Shown: piece by piece, positions 1 through 6,782 of the stretch | Numbering within the stretch: position 1 is the stretch's first letter | How the letters are laid out: every line of letters starts with the position of its first letter | Assembly (NCBI GenBank): GCA_964427915.1 | Contig: CAYRWA010000065.1 | Coordinates: 1 to 10,887, forward strand | Direction of reading: 5' to 3' | Length of the DNA: 10,887 nt | Source of the DNA: JAGLCW01 sp964427915 | GTDB taxonomy: Bacteria > Caldisericota > Caldisericia > UBA6126 | Made by a program: the position numbers and the translations under genes | Notes under the pieces: generated by a model | Database searches by the model: none | What the model was told of the DNA's origin: nothing | What the model saw: only the letters and a program-made list of their open reading frames with translations

Positions 1-441
1 GCAATAATTTTACCATTGAAACTGCGAGAAGCATTCGTAGTAAATTTATTCTTATCACCGATTCCTTCAACATAATCGGTATAGATTTCACCTGTGGCAA
101 AGCGTCCTTGTATGCCTCCAACAACAGAAGTGTCATTTGGATTTTGAACATACTCCCAATGAGTATAGTACCAACCCGGTTTGGGCGCTAATGTGAACTT
201 CCCATTTTCAAACGGAAGTGGTTCAGAAATAGTAGGTCCATCGTAGATTTCAAATGGCAATGTAACAGAAAGTCCCCGTCCGCGAATAATCACCTTGTAT
301 TTACCGAATGCCCAACCATCGTCGGGACGTTCTAAAATGAAAGCTCCTCGACCAAAATCATCCCGTAATATCTTTACAACCAACAGCTACAAGACACAAA
401 GCAATCAAAACAATGAACACAGACAGTAGTTGTTTCTTCAT
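1..441 (-). pseudogene. Lipoprotein gene with an apparent single-base frameshift; 3' end outside window
   Basis: An ATG at 441 follows a good ribosome binding site (AAAGGCGG, 8 nt upstream). It encodes a short basic N-terminus, a hydrophobic stretch and a lipobox-like AVGC, with the lipidated Cys at residue 22. This is a clear lipoprotein signal peptide, so the product would sit on the outer face of the membrane. The frame stops at TGA 360-358 after 27 residues. The frame shifted by one base is open from about 362 to the window edge (about 120 codons), and reads as plausible protein with motifs such as GWAFGKYKV, PFEIYDGP and APKPGWYYTHWEY. Removing one G from the GGG at 362-364 joins the two frames as KDIT-DDFGRG. 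I do not recognise the mature domain. It could be a real pseudogene, a phase-variable tract or a sequencing error. The lipoprotein signal is solid; the frameshift is inferred. Confidence 0.7.
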
Positions 442-473
442 TGGAATCAACCGCCTTTCGGTGAATTTTATCC

Positions 474-482
474 ATTATACCA
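474..482 (-). promoter_or_regulatory. Extended -10 promoter for the lipoprotein gene at 441
   Basis: The minus strand reads TGGTATAAT (482 to 474), a perfect -10 hexamer with the TGn extension. It would start transcription near 467, giving a leader of about 26 nt that contains the AAAGGCGG ribosome binding site before the ATG at 441. I see no good -35 box at 17 nt, which is common for extended -10 promoters. It gives this gene its own promoter, downstream of the hairpin at 632-666. Confidence 0.55.
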
Positions 483-631
483 CTATTGCAAGAGAAAGGA
501 GTATATATAGACTGCTTCCCAGTACAATCATCGATTGATCGGATTGAATCAGAGTGTCTACTTTTTTGGAACTGTCCAATTGTCATCCGTAGTAGTACAT
601 GCATGATTCAAATAACACCCCTTTGTTTGTA

Positions 632-666
632 AACCAGTGGGAAGGATAAGATCCTTCCCACTGGTT
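632..666 (-). terminator. Long perfect hairpin after the SBBP lipoprotein gene (H1)
   Basis: A perfect 16-bp inverted repeat (632-647 with 651-666) has a 3-nt loop and lies 103 nt past the stop codon at 769. On the minus strand the stem is followed by TACAAACAAAGG, so there is no proper U-tract. The position fits transcription termination or 3'-end protection, but the sequence is not a classical intrinsic terminator. The stem core ACCAGTGGGAAGG nearly matches that of the hairpin at 2992-3030. The rest of 605-768 shows no gene I would defend. Confidence 0.5.
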
Positions 667-768
667 CTTCTTGAGAAATGTTCAATACAATATTAACTTC
701 AACCTGAAACATCATTTTCTCATTCGACCCTCTCCTCCGTTTCTGATTATCGGAAGGAGTGGATCGTT

Positions 769-2319
769 CTATTCCGATTCTAGCCCGAATAGAATGATGC
801 TATTCTGCTGACCATTTTCGTCAAATGTGGTCACAAATGCTAGTCTGTTTCGCATTTCATGAATTGCAGGATCTATTCCTATATAGCTTAAATCTTCTGC
901 ATCCAGATTGTTGATAAAACCTGTCATATAAAGGATACCAGTATCCGTAAGAAGAATCCTTCGGGGGAACAAGGATGACATTCGTTCAGTTCCTCCATAA
1001 AAGGTAGCATAGTGAACTTTTCCAGAAGGATCAATGGTTCGAAGGTAAACAGTATGTATGTCTGAAGCATCTTTGGTTCCGAATGGGTATTCTTGGTAGG
1101 CATCGACCAGGAGAAGATCATCAAGAGAATCGAATACAGTTGGTTTCGATTCAATAGCTAAAGATCCCTTGGAATTTCGAGCATAATGATTGAATTCGAT
1201 GCTACTAAGGGTTGGAGGTATGGCCAACTCCTCTCCTGTCCATTGATCAGTATCCGAGTAGTCTTTGGATATCTTGATTCGATAACGAGTATGTTTGTGT
1301 TTGAACTCTTCACCGTTTTCATACTCACTCATGATATAGGCAATCAAGGAATGGTTTTCATGGTCTATGTGCATGGCATATAAATCACTTACTTTCCCAT
1401 CATCCCATTCGTTTTTCCATAGGAGTTCCCCTTTGGAGTCTATACACATTACTGTGGCATCCTGGTTTGCCTTTGTACTATGATACCCGGCGATGAAAGT
1501 TTGCTGAGTTGCCTCTTCTTCGAAAAAATCAGTAACTCTTGTGATATCGGTAGCAGGAATCATTTTGATCCATTGTACCTGCAGTTTGGAGTTTGTCTTT
1601 ATCAAACCATAAGAGTATTCTTTAAGGTTATCTACCGAAGCAAATAAGGGGAAATCTTTCAAACGATCCAACGATACTTCATTGATTTCTGCCATAATTA
1701 GATGACCATTGTCATTGGATTCTATGTGGAAGTTATATATCAACTGTGCAAAATCTAGATCTGGATTGTAACTAAAACGTGAATTTAAAAACTTTCCTTC
1801 TGGAGTGATGGTTGCTTGAAAAAGCTGATTTTGGTCTGCAAATGAATCTTCACTACAGGAAGGGATATACATGGAATTGGTTAAACCCGTTACCACAATA
1901 TTGCTAGAATCATTGATATATACATCGTATAAGGCTTCATTTCCAATTCCACCCAGGTAGGAACACCACTTGATTTCTCCGTTTGGATTTAATGTAGCTA
2001 CGAAACCATCTTCATCACCAGTCAATTCGTGTTGAAAAGCATTTCTTACTGGCAGCGTAGAAGCATTTGTTGCCCCAACCATAATCAGATTGTTTTCTTC
2101 ATCAAGAAGAGTTTTTAGAATTGTAGCTCCAAAGATTGTATCCCTTTGTTTTGTTACATTACGATAGTCTAAAAAATACAAGATAGGTTTGTCGAGTTGG
2201 GATTTTGTATCATTTTTGTCTAAGTATTTTGTGCAGCCTGATACAATAAACATAATAGGTATCAATAAAATGCTAATCCATATAATCATATAAAAGCTAC
2301 TTAATTGTTTTTTAACCAT
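769..2319 (-). CDS. Lipoprotein with SBBP-type beta-propeller repeats
   Basis: This 516-residue protein begins with a lipoprotein signal: basic MVKK, a hydrophobic segment at about 9-27 and lipobox VSGC with Cys29, so it should be anchored on the outer face of the membrane. SBBP-like blades are visible near the N-terminus (WCSYLGGIGNEALYD followed by VVTGLTNS, and a NAFQ-type turn) and at the C-terminus (YATFYGGTE followed by ILYMTGF). The middle is more diverged but has WDDGK and MHIDHENH elements that fit further blades. AAGGAG lies about 10 nt before the ATG. The start lies inside the 3' end of the preceding Cys-rich gene (19-nt overlap), so the two are probably co-translated. SBBP repeats are known in secreted and surface proteins; the ligand here is unknown. 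It is paralogous to the SBBP fragment at 4301-4801 and to the large protein at 6783-9371. Confidence 0.85.
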   Translation of the reverse strand: MVKKQLSSFYMIIWISILLIPIMFIVSGCTKYLDKNDTKSQLDKPILYFLDYRNVTKQRDTIFGATILKTLLDEENNLIMVGATNASTLPVRNAFQHELTGDEDGFVATLNPNGEIKWCSYLGGIGNEALYDVYINDSSNIVVTGLTNSMYIPSCSEDSFADQNQLFQATITPEGKFLNSRFSYNPDLDFAQLIYNFHIESNDNGHLIMAEINEVSLDRLKDFPLFASVDNLKEYSYGLIKTNSKLQVQWIKMIPATDITRVTDFFEEEATQQTFIAGYHSTKANQDATVMCIDSKGELLWKNEWDDGKVSDLYAMHIDHENHSLIAYIMSEYENGEEFKHKHTRYRIKISKDYSDTDQWTGEELAIPPTLSSIEFNHYARNSKGSLAIESKPTVFDSLDDLLLVDAYQEYPFGTKDASDIHTVYLRTIDPSGKVHYATFYGGTERMSSLFPRRILLTDTGILYMTGFINNLDAEDLSYIGIDPAIHEMRNRLAFVTTFDENGQQNSIILFGLESE

Positions 2320-2933
2320 TTTTCACACTCCTTGTTATTGTTATAATGCCAATTTCCCAAACTACACTCTCTATCAGATGCTGTATAGAAATAAATATAT
2401 GGACCTTCGTCTTCGTCAGTAGGGCTTATTTTAACGGGAGGTAAAGGTTCAAAAAAACCTTCAAGTTTTTCAAAATATCTCATTAAGGAGGATTTGTATA
2501 AATTGAAACAACAATCTATCAAGGTACAGTTATACTCAGAAGGTTCATAATCATGTTTGAGCTCAGTACTATCTGAATTTTCAAAGAGTATTTCACATCT
2601 ATCGTAATCACAAGAACCGACAGAATCCCCACAATCCCCTTCTCCTGCTGGACACTCCTCCTCAGGTCCACCATCAGCAGGGCATGTAGCTTCTTCTCCG
2701 TGTCCATTGACATAGCAGCACAGTACTTTGGGAGCAAGGATAGGAGCTAGATTACCAATACTGATGCGAGAGCTGCTATGCACTTGCAAAACAAGAACTT
2801 GAGGCGTGGCATCTCCATAGGTAGCAGTCATAGTTCCATCTCGTCCATCAAATTGAAAAGGAATATCAATCCCATAAAGATTGTGGCCTTTTCCTGTAAT
2901 GCAGTTGGTTTGAGAAGTAGACTGATAAGACAT
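2301..2933 (-). CDS. Cys-rich protein of unknown function, possible third Rhs tip module (C)
   Basis: A 210-residue protein with 13 cysteines: a CC pair at 72-73, spaced cysteines from 84 to 113, another CC at 141-142, and two near the C-terminus. I see no signal peptide or membrane segment. Residues 2-14 (SYQ..SQTNCITG) resemble YYQ..CQTNCFTG in both Rhs modules, and DNA over that motif matches at 22 of 26 positions. A weaker resemblance follows at HSSSRISIG versus HLASNTDLTVAIG. I infer a diverged, 5'-truncated Rhs 3' module with its own Cys-rich tip; no domain is recognised. The ATG at 2933 is preferred, with a weak AAGAAG 7 nt upstream; a TTG at 2957 in the same frame is the alternative. 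The 3' end overlaps the lipoprotein gene at 2319 by 19 nt, which couples the two. Confidence 0.7.
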   Translation of the reverse strand: MSYQSTSQTNCITGKGHNLYGIDIPFQFDGRDGTMTATYGDATPQVLVLQVHSSSRISIGNLAPILAPKVLCCYVNGHGEEATCPADGGPEEECPAGEGDCGDSVGSCDYDRCEILFENSDSTELKHDYEPSEYNCTLIDCCFNLYKSSLMRYFEKLEGFFEPLPPVKISPTDEDEGPYIYFYTASDRECSLGNWHYNNNKECEKWLKNN

Positions 2934-2991
2934 TTCAAATCTTCTTAATGAGCACAAACTTATATTTATTTAAACACCACCTTGTTTTTTC

Positions 2992-3030
2992 ACTACCAGA
3001 GGGAAGGTATTTGTTCTTTCCTCTGGTAGT
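2992..3030 (-). terminator. Inverted repeat between the DUF5050-like and Cys-rich genes (H2)
   Basis: Arms at 2992-3006 and 3016-3030 pair at 14 of 15 positions around a 9-nt loop. The hairpin lies 112 nt past the stop at 3142. On the minus strand it is followed by GAAAAAAC rather than a U-tract, so it is not a standard intrinsic terminator for the minus-strand genes. The arm shares ACCAGNGGGAAGG with the hairpin at 632-666. Termination or mRNA stabilisation are both possible. Confidence 0.4.
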
Positions 3031-3141
3031 AGGTTTCAAGTTTCTTTTTCTATCTTAACTATAAAACTCCATGAATATGGAATTTATCTGTTTCTGTACT
3101 TGCACCACTAGATACTCTTGATGAGAAAAGATACAGAAAAA

Positions 3142-4143
3142 TCATTCTTTTGCTGAACATAGATTGATATACTCAAATTTTCCATCTTCTGTTCCATCCT
3201 TTTTCACTCTGTAAAGGAAGCCTTCATTGTAATAGTATACCCAATCACCGAGGATGGTACATCCTAACATAGAGTTGTTATCGGATACTTTTTTAAGGGA
3301 TGATCCATCTGTTTTCACTTTGTACAATTTTCCATCATCATCTACATTGGCAAAATACAACCAACCGTCATCAAATTCTAAAGAAAAAGATTGAATCTTC
3401 AGGATATTACTCTGCTGGGTTCCATCAGTCTTTATTCTTGAAAGATAATGATCAGATTGATAGAAAATCCAATCTCCTACCACTACAAAATACATTGGTT
3501 GTATGGAACAAACTCTAGTTTTCTCACTCCCATTGGTTCGAATCTTGTAGATACCTCTTTTGTTGTACTTTGTGTAATAGATCCAGTTGTTAAATATCTG
3601 AAGATCAAGTGCATCCTCATCAAGATGTACTTTTCCAGAACCATCTGTTTTCATTTTGATTAGATTGTTCCCCGTAGAATAGTAGATCCATTCATCTTGT
3701 ACAATGATACCCATAATATTTGCATCATCGTTAATCTTTTGTTTATCTGTGCCGTCTGTTTTGATCTTAAAAAAACCCCCAGGTCCATAGGGACCTTCAG
3801 GTCCAAGTGGTGGGTCGATAGAATAAAAAATCCAGTCATTGTGCAAAAACATAGGGTAGATATATTTTTCCTCTAACAAATGGATACAACTGGATTCGTC
3901 ATGTTTCATTCTGAACAATCCCACCTTCTCGGGAGAAGTGCCAACAAAATATACCCATTCGTCATGCTTTATGACTTTAGGACTAGGATTACTGGCAGCT
4001 AGTTGATGGTTTGATAATGGTTCTATTGCGTCGATTGATGTATTTATGTTTGTACAAGATGCAATCGTAGCAAAGAGAAACAAGCACAGTAGCAATCCGA
4101 AAAATGTTTGACCAGCTTTAAATTTACGTTTTCTAGCGTTCAT
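3142..4143 (-). CDS. Lipoprotein with seven DUF5050-like propeller blades
   Basis: This 333-residue protein starts with a basic region, a hydrophobic stretch (about 12-27) and a lipobox ending IASC at Cys30, indicating an outer-face lipoprotein. The mature part is seven copies of a DUF5050-like unit: a DxW(V/I/L)(Y/F)(Y/F) strand, then a loop, then (L/I)(Y/F)(K/R)(I/V/M)K(T)DG. Examples are DEWVYF, NDWIFY, DEWIYY, NNWIYY, GDWIFY, DGWLYF and GDWVYY. Seven units suggest a closed seven-bladed beta-propeller. Blade 2 carries a Gly/Pro-rich insertion (PLGPEGPYGPGG). TGGAGG lies 6 nt before the ATG. The family is common on the surface of Gram-positive bacteria, mostly without assigned function; a binding role is inferred. 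The gene stands alone between two hairpin-containing gaps and may have its own promoter, which I could not place. Confidence 0.88.
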   Translation of the reverse strand: MNARKRKFKAGQTFFGLLLCLFLFATIASCTNINTSIDAIEPLSNHQLAASNPSPKVIKHDEWVYFVGTSPEKVGLFRMKHDESSCIHLLEEKYIYPMFLHNDWIFYSIDPPLGPEGPYGPGGFFKIKTDGTDKQKINDDANIMGIIVQDEWIYYSTGNNLIKMKTDGSGKVHLDEDALDLQIFNNWIYYTKYNKRGIYKIRTNGSEKTRVCSIQPMYFVVVGDWIFYQSDHYLSRIKTDGTQQSNILKIQSFSLEFDDGWLYFANVDDDGKLYKVKTDGSSLKKVSDNNSMLGCTILGDWVYYYNEGFLYRVKKDGTEDGKFEYINLCSAKE

Positions 4144-4252
4144 AGTTAACCTCCACTTTAACGAGTATTAGACGACGGTGCAAACTGAGCACTGAATTAT
4201 TTATCATTATGTAACCTCACTATCCATCTTTGTATTTTTTTCGTGTTCATAA

Positions 4253-4288
4253 CTCCTCCCAAAGAAGATGGCTCTTCTTTGGGAGGAG
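4253..4288 (-). terminator. Perfect 16-bp hairpin after the SBBP fragment gene (H3)
   Basis: Arms at 4253-4268 and 4273-4288 are perfectly complementary with a 4-nt loop. The hairpin begins 13 nt past the stop of the SBBP fragment, where a terminator for the copy B / membrane protein / SBBP unit would be expected. The minus strand continues GTTATGAACACG with no U-tract, so termination is inferred from position only. The remaining 4144-4252 is the leader of the DUF5050-like lipoprotein gene. Confidence 0.5.
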
Positions 4289-4300
4289 CCTTCGTTACCT

Positions 4301-4801
4301 CTACTCTCTAATGGGGTTCCATTCTACTCGCTGGAAAGAAGAAATGGGAATTTCCATAAAAGCCCCCTTCATGATCATACCTTGAGTTTCTCCAAATAGA
4401 AATAATGCATCGTCTTGCAGTATCGATTTTGAGCACATACCAAAGTTGGAATCGTGGAACAAAGAAGAATACAAAAGTGCTCCATCATGAGAAAACCAAC
4501 ACACAAAATAACTTCTATCTCTCCCCTTCATTACCCACTTGTCTCGTGAGTAATGTGAAACGGGGAAATCAGAGGATCGTGTTAATCCTGTAACCAGAAA
4601 ACCATCATCAACGAGAAAACAATCAAATGAAAGCTCGTGTTCTAATCCACCAAGATAAGAAGAATACTTCAATTCGTTCTGCGACCAATCTAAAATAGAA
4701 ATGAAACAAGATTGCTGTTCTCCATTAATTGTCTTTTGAAAAGCGTTGTTGGTTGTATAGAAATCTGGAGAATTGGTATTGCCGTAAAAAAGAAGTTTCA
4801 T
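4301..4801 (-). CDS. Truncated SBBP beta-propeller fragment, coupled to the membrane gene
   Basis: A 166-residue protein made of SBBP blades. It opens in mid-repeat (LFYGNTNSPDFYTTNNAFQ, the second half of a blade), continues with YSSYLGG..HELSFD..FLVTGLTRSSDFPVSHY, then a less conserved remainder. The first half of blade 1 and any signal peptide are missing, unlike the SBBP lipoprotein at 769-2319, with which it shares the NAFQ, SYLGG and VTGLT signatures. The ATG overlaps the TGA of the membrane protein gene (ATGA) and has no clear Shine-Dalgarno, so translation probably depends on termination-reinitiation. It may be a decayed remnant, a cytosolic fragment, or the former extracellular part of the upstream membrane protein. 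Coding is well supported; a function is not. Confidence 0.7.
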   Translation of the reverse strand: MKLLFYGNTNSPDFYTTNNAFQKTINGEQQSCFISILDWSQNELKYSSYLGGLEHELSFDCFLVDDGFLVTGLTRSSDFPVSHYSRDKWVMKGRDRSYFVCWFSHDGALLYSSLFHDSNFGMCSKSILQDDALFLFGETQGMIMKGAFMEIPISSFQRVEWNPIRE

Positions 4802-5457
4802 TGAACCAATCCAATAATCAGCATTGCGATTGATGCAAATACAATGGTTAACGCTCCAAAAACTACAATAATCCAGATCTTTAGTGACTGCGAAGTGAAG
4901 GAAGATTTCTCTTTCAGTTCTTCATATACATCATTAAACAGATGTTGATGGATGCCCTTTTTGTGAACAAAAGTAACATTTCTACTGCCCTTGTAAAATG
5001 TAATTGTAATGGATTCGTTTAGATCGGTTAGAAACAAGTTCTTTGTTCTTTCATTGTTGCTTTTCCAGTGTTCTATAAAGGGAAGGTTGTGTGCGTCTAG
5101 TATTTTGCGAAAAGAATCAAAGAAGTCTCCTTCAAACCAGAAAAACTCCCAGGTCTTTTTTGCTTTTTGATAGCAAAACAGGAATAGTACTATATGGATT
5201 GCAATTAACAATACAATCATTCCAAAGGAGTGGTAGATGAAATCAAAACGCAGAACAACACCCAAATCAAATCTTGATAGCACCAGGTACGATATGACCC
5301 AAAGTAGAAATGTCCACTGGATGAAATAGTAGATTGCTAAGATTGTTCCATGCACTAGCAACGTTTTATGGAAGATGTACGTGACCAGCCAAGTTAAAGA
5401 GTATATTGAACAAAATAAAAAACAGAGACAAAGAACTAAATCATATTGTAGATTCAC
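4798..5457 (-). CDS. Four-helix membrane protein, candidate immunity partner of Rhs tip B
   Basis: About 219 residues with hydrophobic segments near 5-28, 35-60, 74-96 and 192-218. A soluble stretch of about 95 residues lies between the third and fourth helices (motifs KTWEFFWFEGDFFDSFRK and FYKGSRNVTFVHKKG). I chose the GTG at 5457 over the GTG at 5463 because AGGAAGG (5472-5466) is then 8 nt away; this start forms a GTGA overlap with the stop of the Rhs copy B tip. Its own TGA overlaps the next gene as ATGA. I recognise no family. Direct coupling to a C-terminal tip with a hydrophobic hairpin resembles the arrangement of pore-forming toxins and their membrane immunity proteins. That role is inference; a transport or signalling protein cannot be excluded. 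Confidence 0.75.
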   Translation of the reverse strand: MNLQYDLVLCLCFLFCSIYSLTWLVTYIFHKTLLVHGTILAIYYFIQWTFLLWVISYLVLSRFDLGVVLRFDFIYHSFGMIVLLIAIHIVLFLFCYQKAKKTWEFFWFEGDFFDSFRKILDAHNLPFIEHWKSNNERTKNLFLTDLNESITITFYKGSRNVTFVHKKGIHQHLFNDVYEELKEKSSFTSQSLKIWIIVVFGALTIVFASIAMLIIGLVQ

Positions 5458-6647
5458 GGGCACATCCTTCCTGTTGAAAGTTCAATTTGTGCGATATCTC
5501 TGTCAATATGATGGGAACAAGATGATAAGCAATTTCTAATTGCTCGAGCTCTAGCACTTGATAGTGTTTGATCCTTCAACCAAGGATTTGCTTCTTCAAG
5601 CTCCCTTCTTTCTTTTATGGCATCGCTTCTAGCTTTGTTATATTCTTCGGGTGTGGGATTTTCAGAATTTAACCAATTCTCTACTGAAACTTTCAATACG
5701 CCTACTGTTATGCTGATCGTTAATGCTACTGCTGCATCCATTATTAGAGATAGTCCATGACTAGCAAGGGCCAACCCAATAACACCCAAAGCATCCCAAA
5801 ACACATTAACCCAAAAACTATCTATCACATAAGTATCTATACTCCAAAGTGTAATATTCCGTAAATCATCTTCCCAATGACCCCAGGTCCCATCACTTTT
5901 ATTCTCATAACATGTCTCCATACACTCACAAAACATATCATAATCAGTTTTGGCTCCTCCACAAATACTATCCTCACAATCATCATCGCCATAAATAGAG
6001 GCATGGGCACCATTCTGGCCAATGGCAATGGTTAGATCTGTATTGCTGGCAAGGTGATCTTTGACATTGAATCCACTTCCTCCAATGGTGAAGGCAATGG
6101 GACTTACAATGGGTTCTTCGTAGGGAGGCATAACCGTACCGTCTCCTACAAAAGGCATTTCTATTGCATGGGGATTGTAGCTTCCAATGGCTTGATTGGA
6201 ATTCTTATCCACTGCTCTGGCCCATACTTCTGCTCCTGTGCTGTTTGCTACCAAGGAAATCATATTCCCACAGGGGTCATACACAGCCGAAGCTTCTCCT
6301 GTAAAGCAATTGGTTTGGCAGGTATGGTCTTGATAGTACAGCGATACCATCCGTCCATTGGGAGCTGTAGTCGCATCAATGGTAATCAAGAGTTGTCCTC
6401 CACTATACTTCAGTGCTTTCTCTATTCCATAAGGAGAATAGTAATACTTCCATTCGTATTGGTACGTATCATTGAGAGAATAGGTATGCGTCGCTACTCG
6501 TCCATCATCGTAATACGTCATTTCCCATGCTTTGGTCGTAGCAGGCTGTGTAGAACTATCGGTATAGACATAATTGGTAATTTGCTTCTTGGCATTCCAT
6601 GTAAGCGTTGCTGATTTGTTTCCGGTATACGTAATACTGGATAACAA
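5454..6647 (-). CDS. 5'-truncated Rhs/YD-repeat 3' module with tip B (orphan cassette, copy B)
   Basis: Up to 397 residues. Residues 1-224 are YD-repeat and Rhs 3' sequence (MTYYDDGRV, YYYSPYGIEKALKYSGG, AVYDPCGNM) nearly identical to copy A. From about 225 the tail is unique: Cys-rich (CECMETC), a long hydrophobic stretch at about 276-320 that could form a membrane hairpin, a charged helical region, and RNCLSSC near the end. The frame is open slightly upstream to a stop near 6728, but has no ATG or GTG; 6647 is a TTG without a usable ribosome binding site. It is therefore probably not expressed as it stands, or only by read-through and reinitiation. The N-terminal YD repeats and secretion part of an Rhs protein are missing. 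An IS21-like end abuts its 5' boundary. It fits a silent tip cassette that could recombine into a complete Rhs gene, followed by a coupled membrane protein. Confidence 0.75.
   Translation of the reverse strand: MLSSITYTGNKSATLTWNAKKQITNYVYTDSSTQPATTKAWEMTYYDDGRVATHTYSLNDTYQYEWKYYYSPYGIEKALKYSGGQLLITIDATTAPNGRMVSLYYQDHTCQTNCFTGEASAVYDPCGNMISLVANSTGAEVWARAVDKNSNQAIGSYNPHAIEMPFVGDGTVMPPYEEPIVSPIAFTIGGSGFNVKDHLASNTDLTIAIGQNGAHASIYGDDDCEDSICGGAKTDYDMFCECMETCYENKSDGTWGHWEDDLRNITLWSIDTYVIDSFWVNVFWDALGVIGLALASHGLSLIMDAAVALTISITVGVLKVSVENWLNSENPTPEEYNKARSDAIKERRELEEANPWLKDQTLSSARARAIRNCLSSCSHHIDRDIAQIELSTGRMCP
5466..5472 (-). promoter_or_regulatory. Ribosome binding site that decides the membrane-protein start
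   Basis: AGGAAGG on the minus strand lies within the last codons of Rhs copy B. It is 8 nt from the GTG at 5457 but only 2 nt from the GTG at 5463, so the downstream GTG is the likelier start. This makes the overlap GTGA. Confidence 0.55.
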
Positions 6648-6669
6648 TCCTTGATTGTTTGCATCATAG
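5974..6669 (-). repeat. Duplicated Rhs 3' segment, copy B
   Basis: This 696-nt stretch matches 10124-10819 at a constant offset of 4150 with no insertion or deletion. My hand count gives about 54 mismatches, or roughly 92% identity. Similarity stops abruptly at both ends: at the IS21-like end on one side and at the start of tip B on the other. Confidence 0.92.
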
Positions 6670-6678
6670 TAAGTATTT

Positions 6679-6738
6679 CGGTCAAATTGACCACTTCGGT
6701 CGGACCAAACTGACCACTCTTTTCGTTTTCAATGTACA
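6679..6738 (-). mobile_element. Remnant resembling an IS21-family terminal repeat region
   Basis: The minus strand begins TGTACATTGAAAACG and then has two direct copies of GTGGTCA(G/A)TTTG, starting at 6717 and 6694 (23 nt apart), each followed by an ACCGAA. One copy contains the palindrome GGTCAAATTGACC. Repeated short blocks next to a TG...CA end are typical of IS21-family element ends. No istA or istB is present, so at most one end remains. The Rhs-homologous sequence starts about 10 nt further on. Family assignment is from memory of the terminal pattern; an operator-like repeat is the alternative. Confidence 0.5.
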
Positions 6739-6782
6739 ATGTTTTTTCAGTTTCTCTTCCACAGTGTTACACAGTTAGTGTA

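Noticed and set aside
374..604. 76-codon minus-strand frame starting at 604
   Set aside because: It overlaps the promoter, ribosome binding site and signal-peptide region of the lipoprotein gene at 441 in another frame and has no sensible protein features or ribosome binding site.
608..715. 35-codon minus-strand frame (ATGATG start at 715), with a GGAGGAGAGGG block at about 728-740 and a mini-frame ATG AGA AAA TGA at 723-712
   Set aside because: The reading runs through the perfect hairpin at 632-666 and the peptide resembles nothing. The purine-rich block is just past a stop codon and most likely has no role in initiation, although a leader peptide cannot be fully excluded.
3300..3663. Overlapping plus-strand frames of about 70 codons inside the DUF5050-like gene
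   Set aside because: They are shadows of a well-supported repeat protein on the minus strand and lack ribosome binding sites.
6054..6614. 186-codon plus-strand frame, with similar frames at 10204-10491 and 10543-10764
   Set aside because: It is antisense to the Rhs segment and is repeated only because that segment is duplicated; the Rhs reading has clear YD-repeat motifs.
6739..6782. Possible terminator between the SBBP gene and Rhs copy B
   Set aside because: Only 4-5-bp pairings (such as ACAC with GTGT) are visible on the minus strand, so read-through from the SBBP gene into copy B remains possible.
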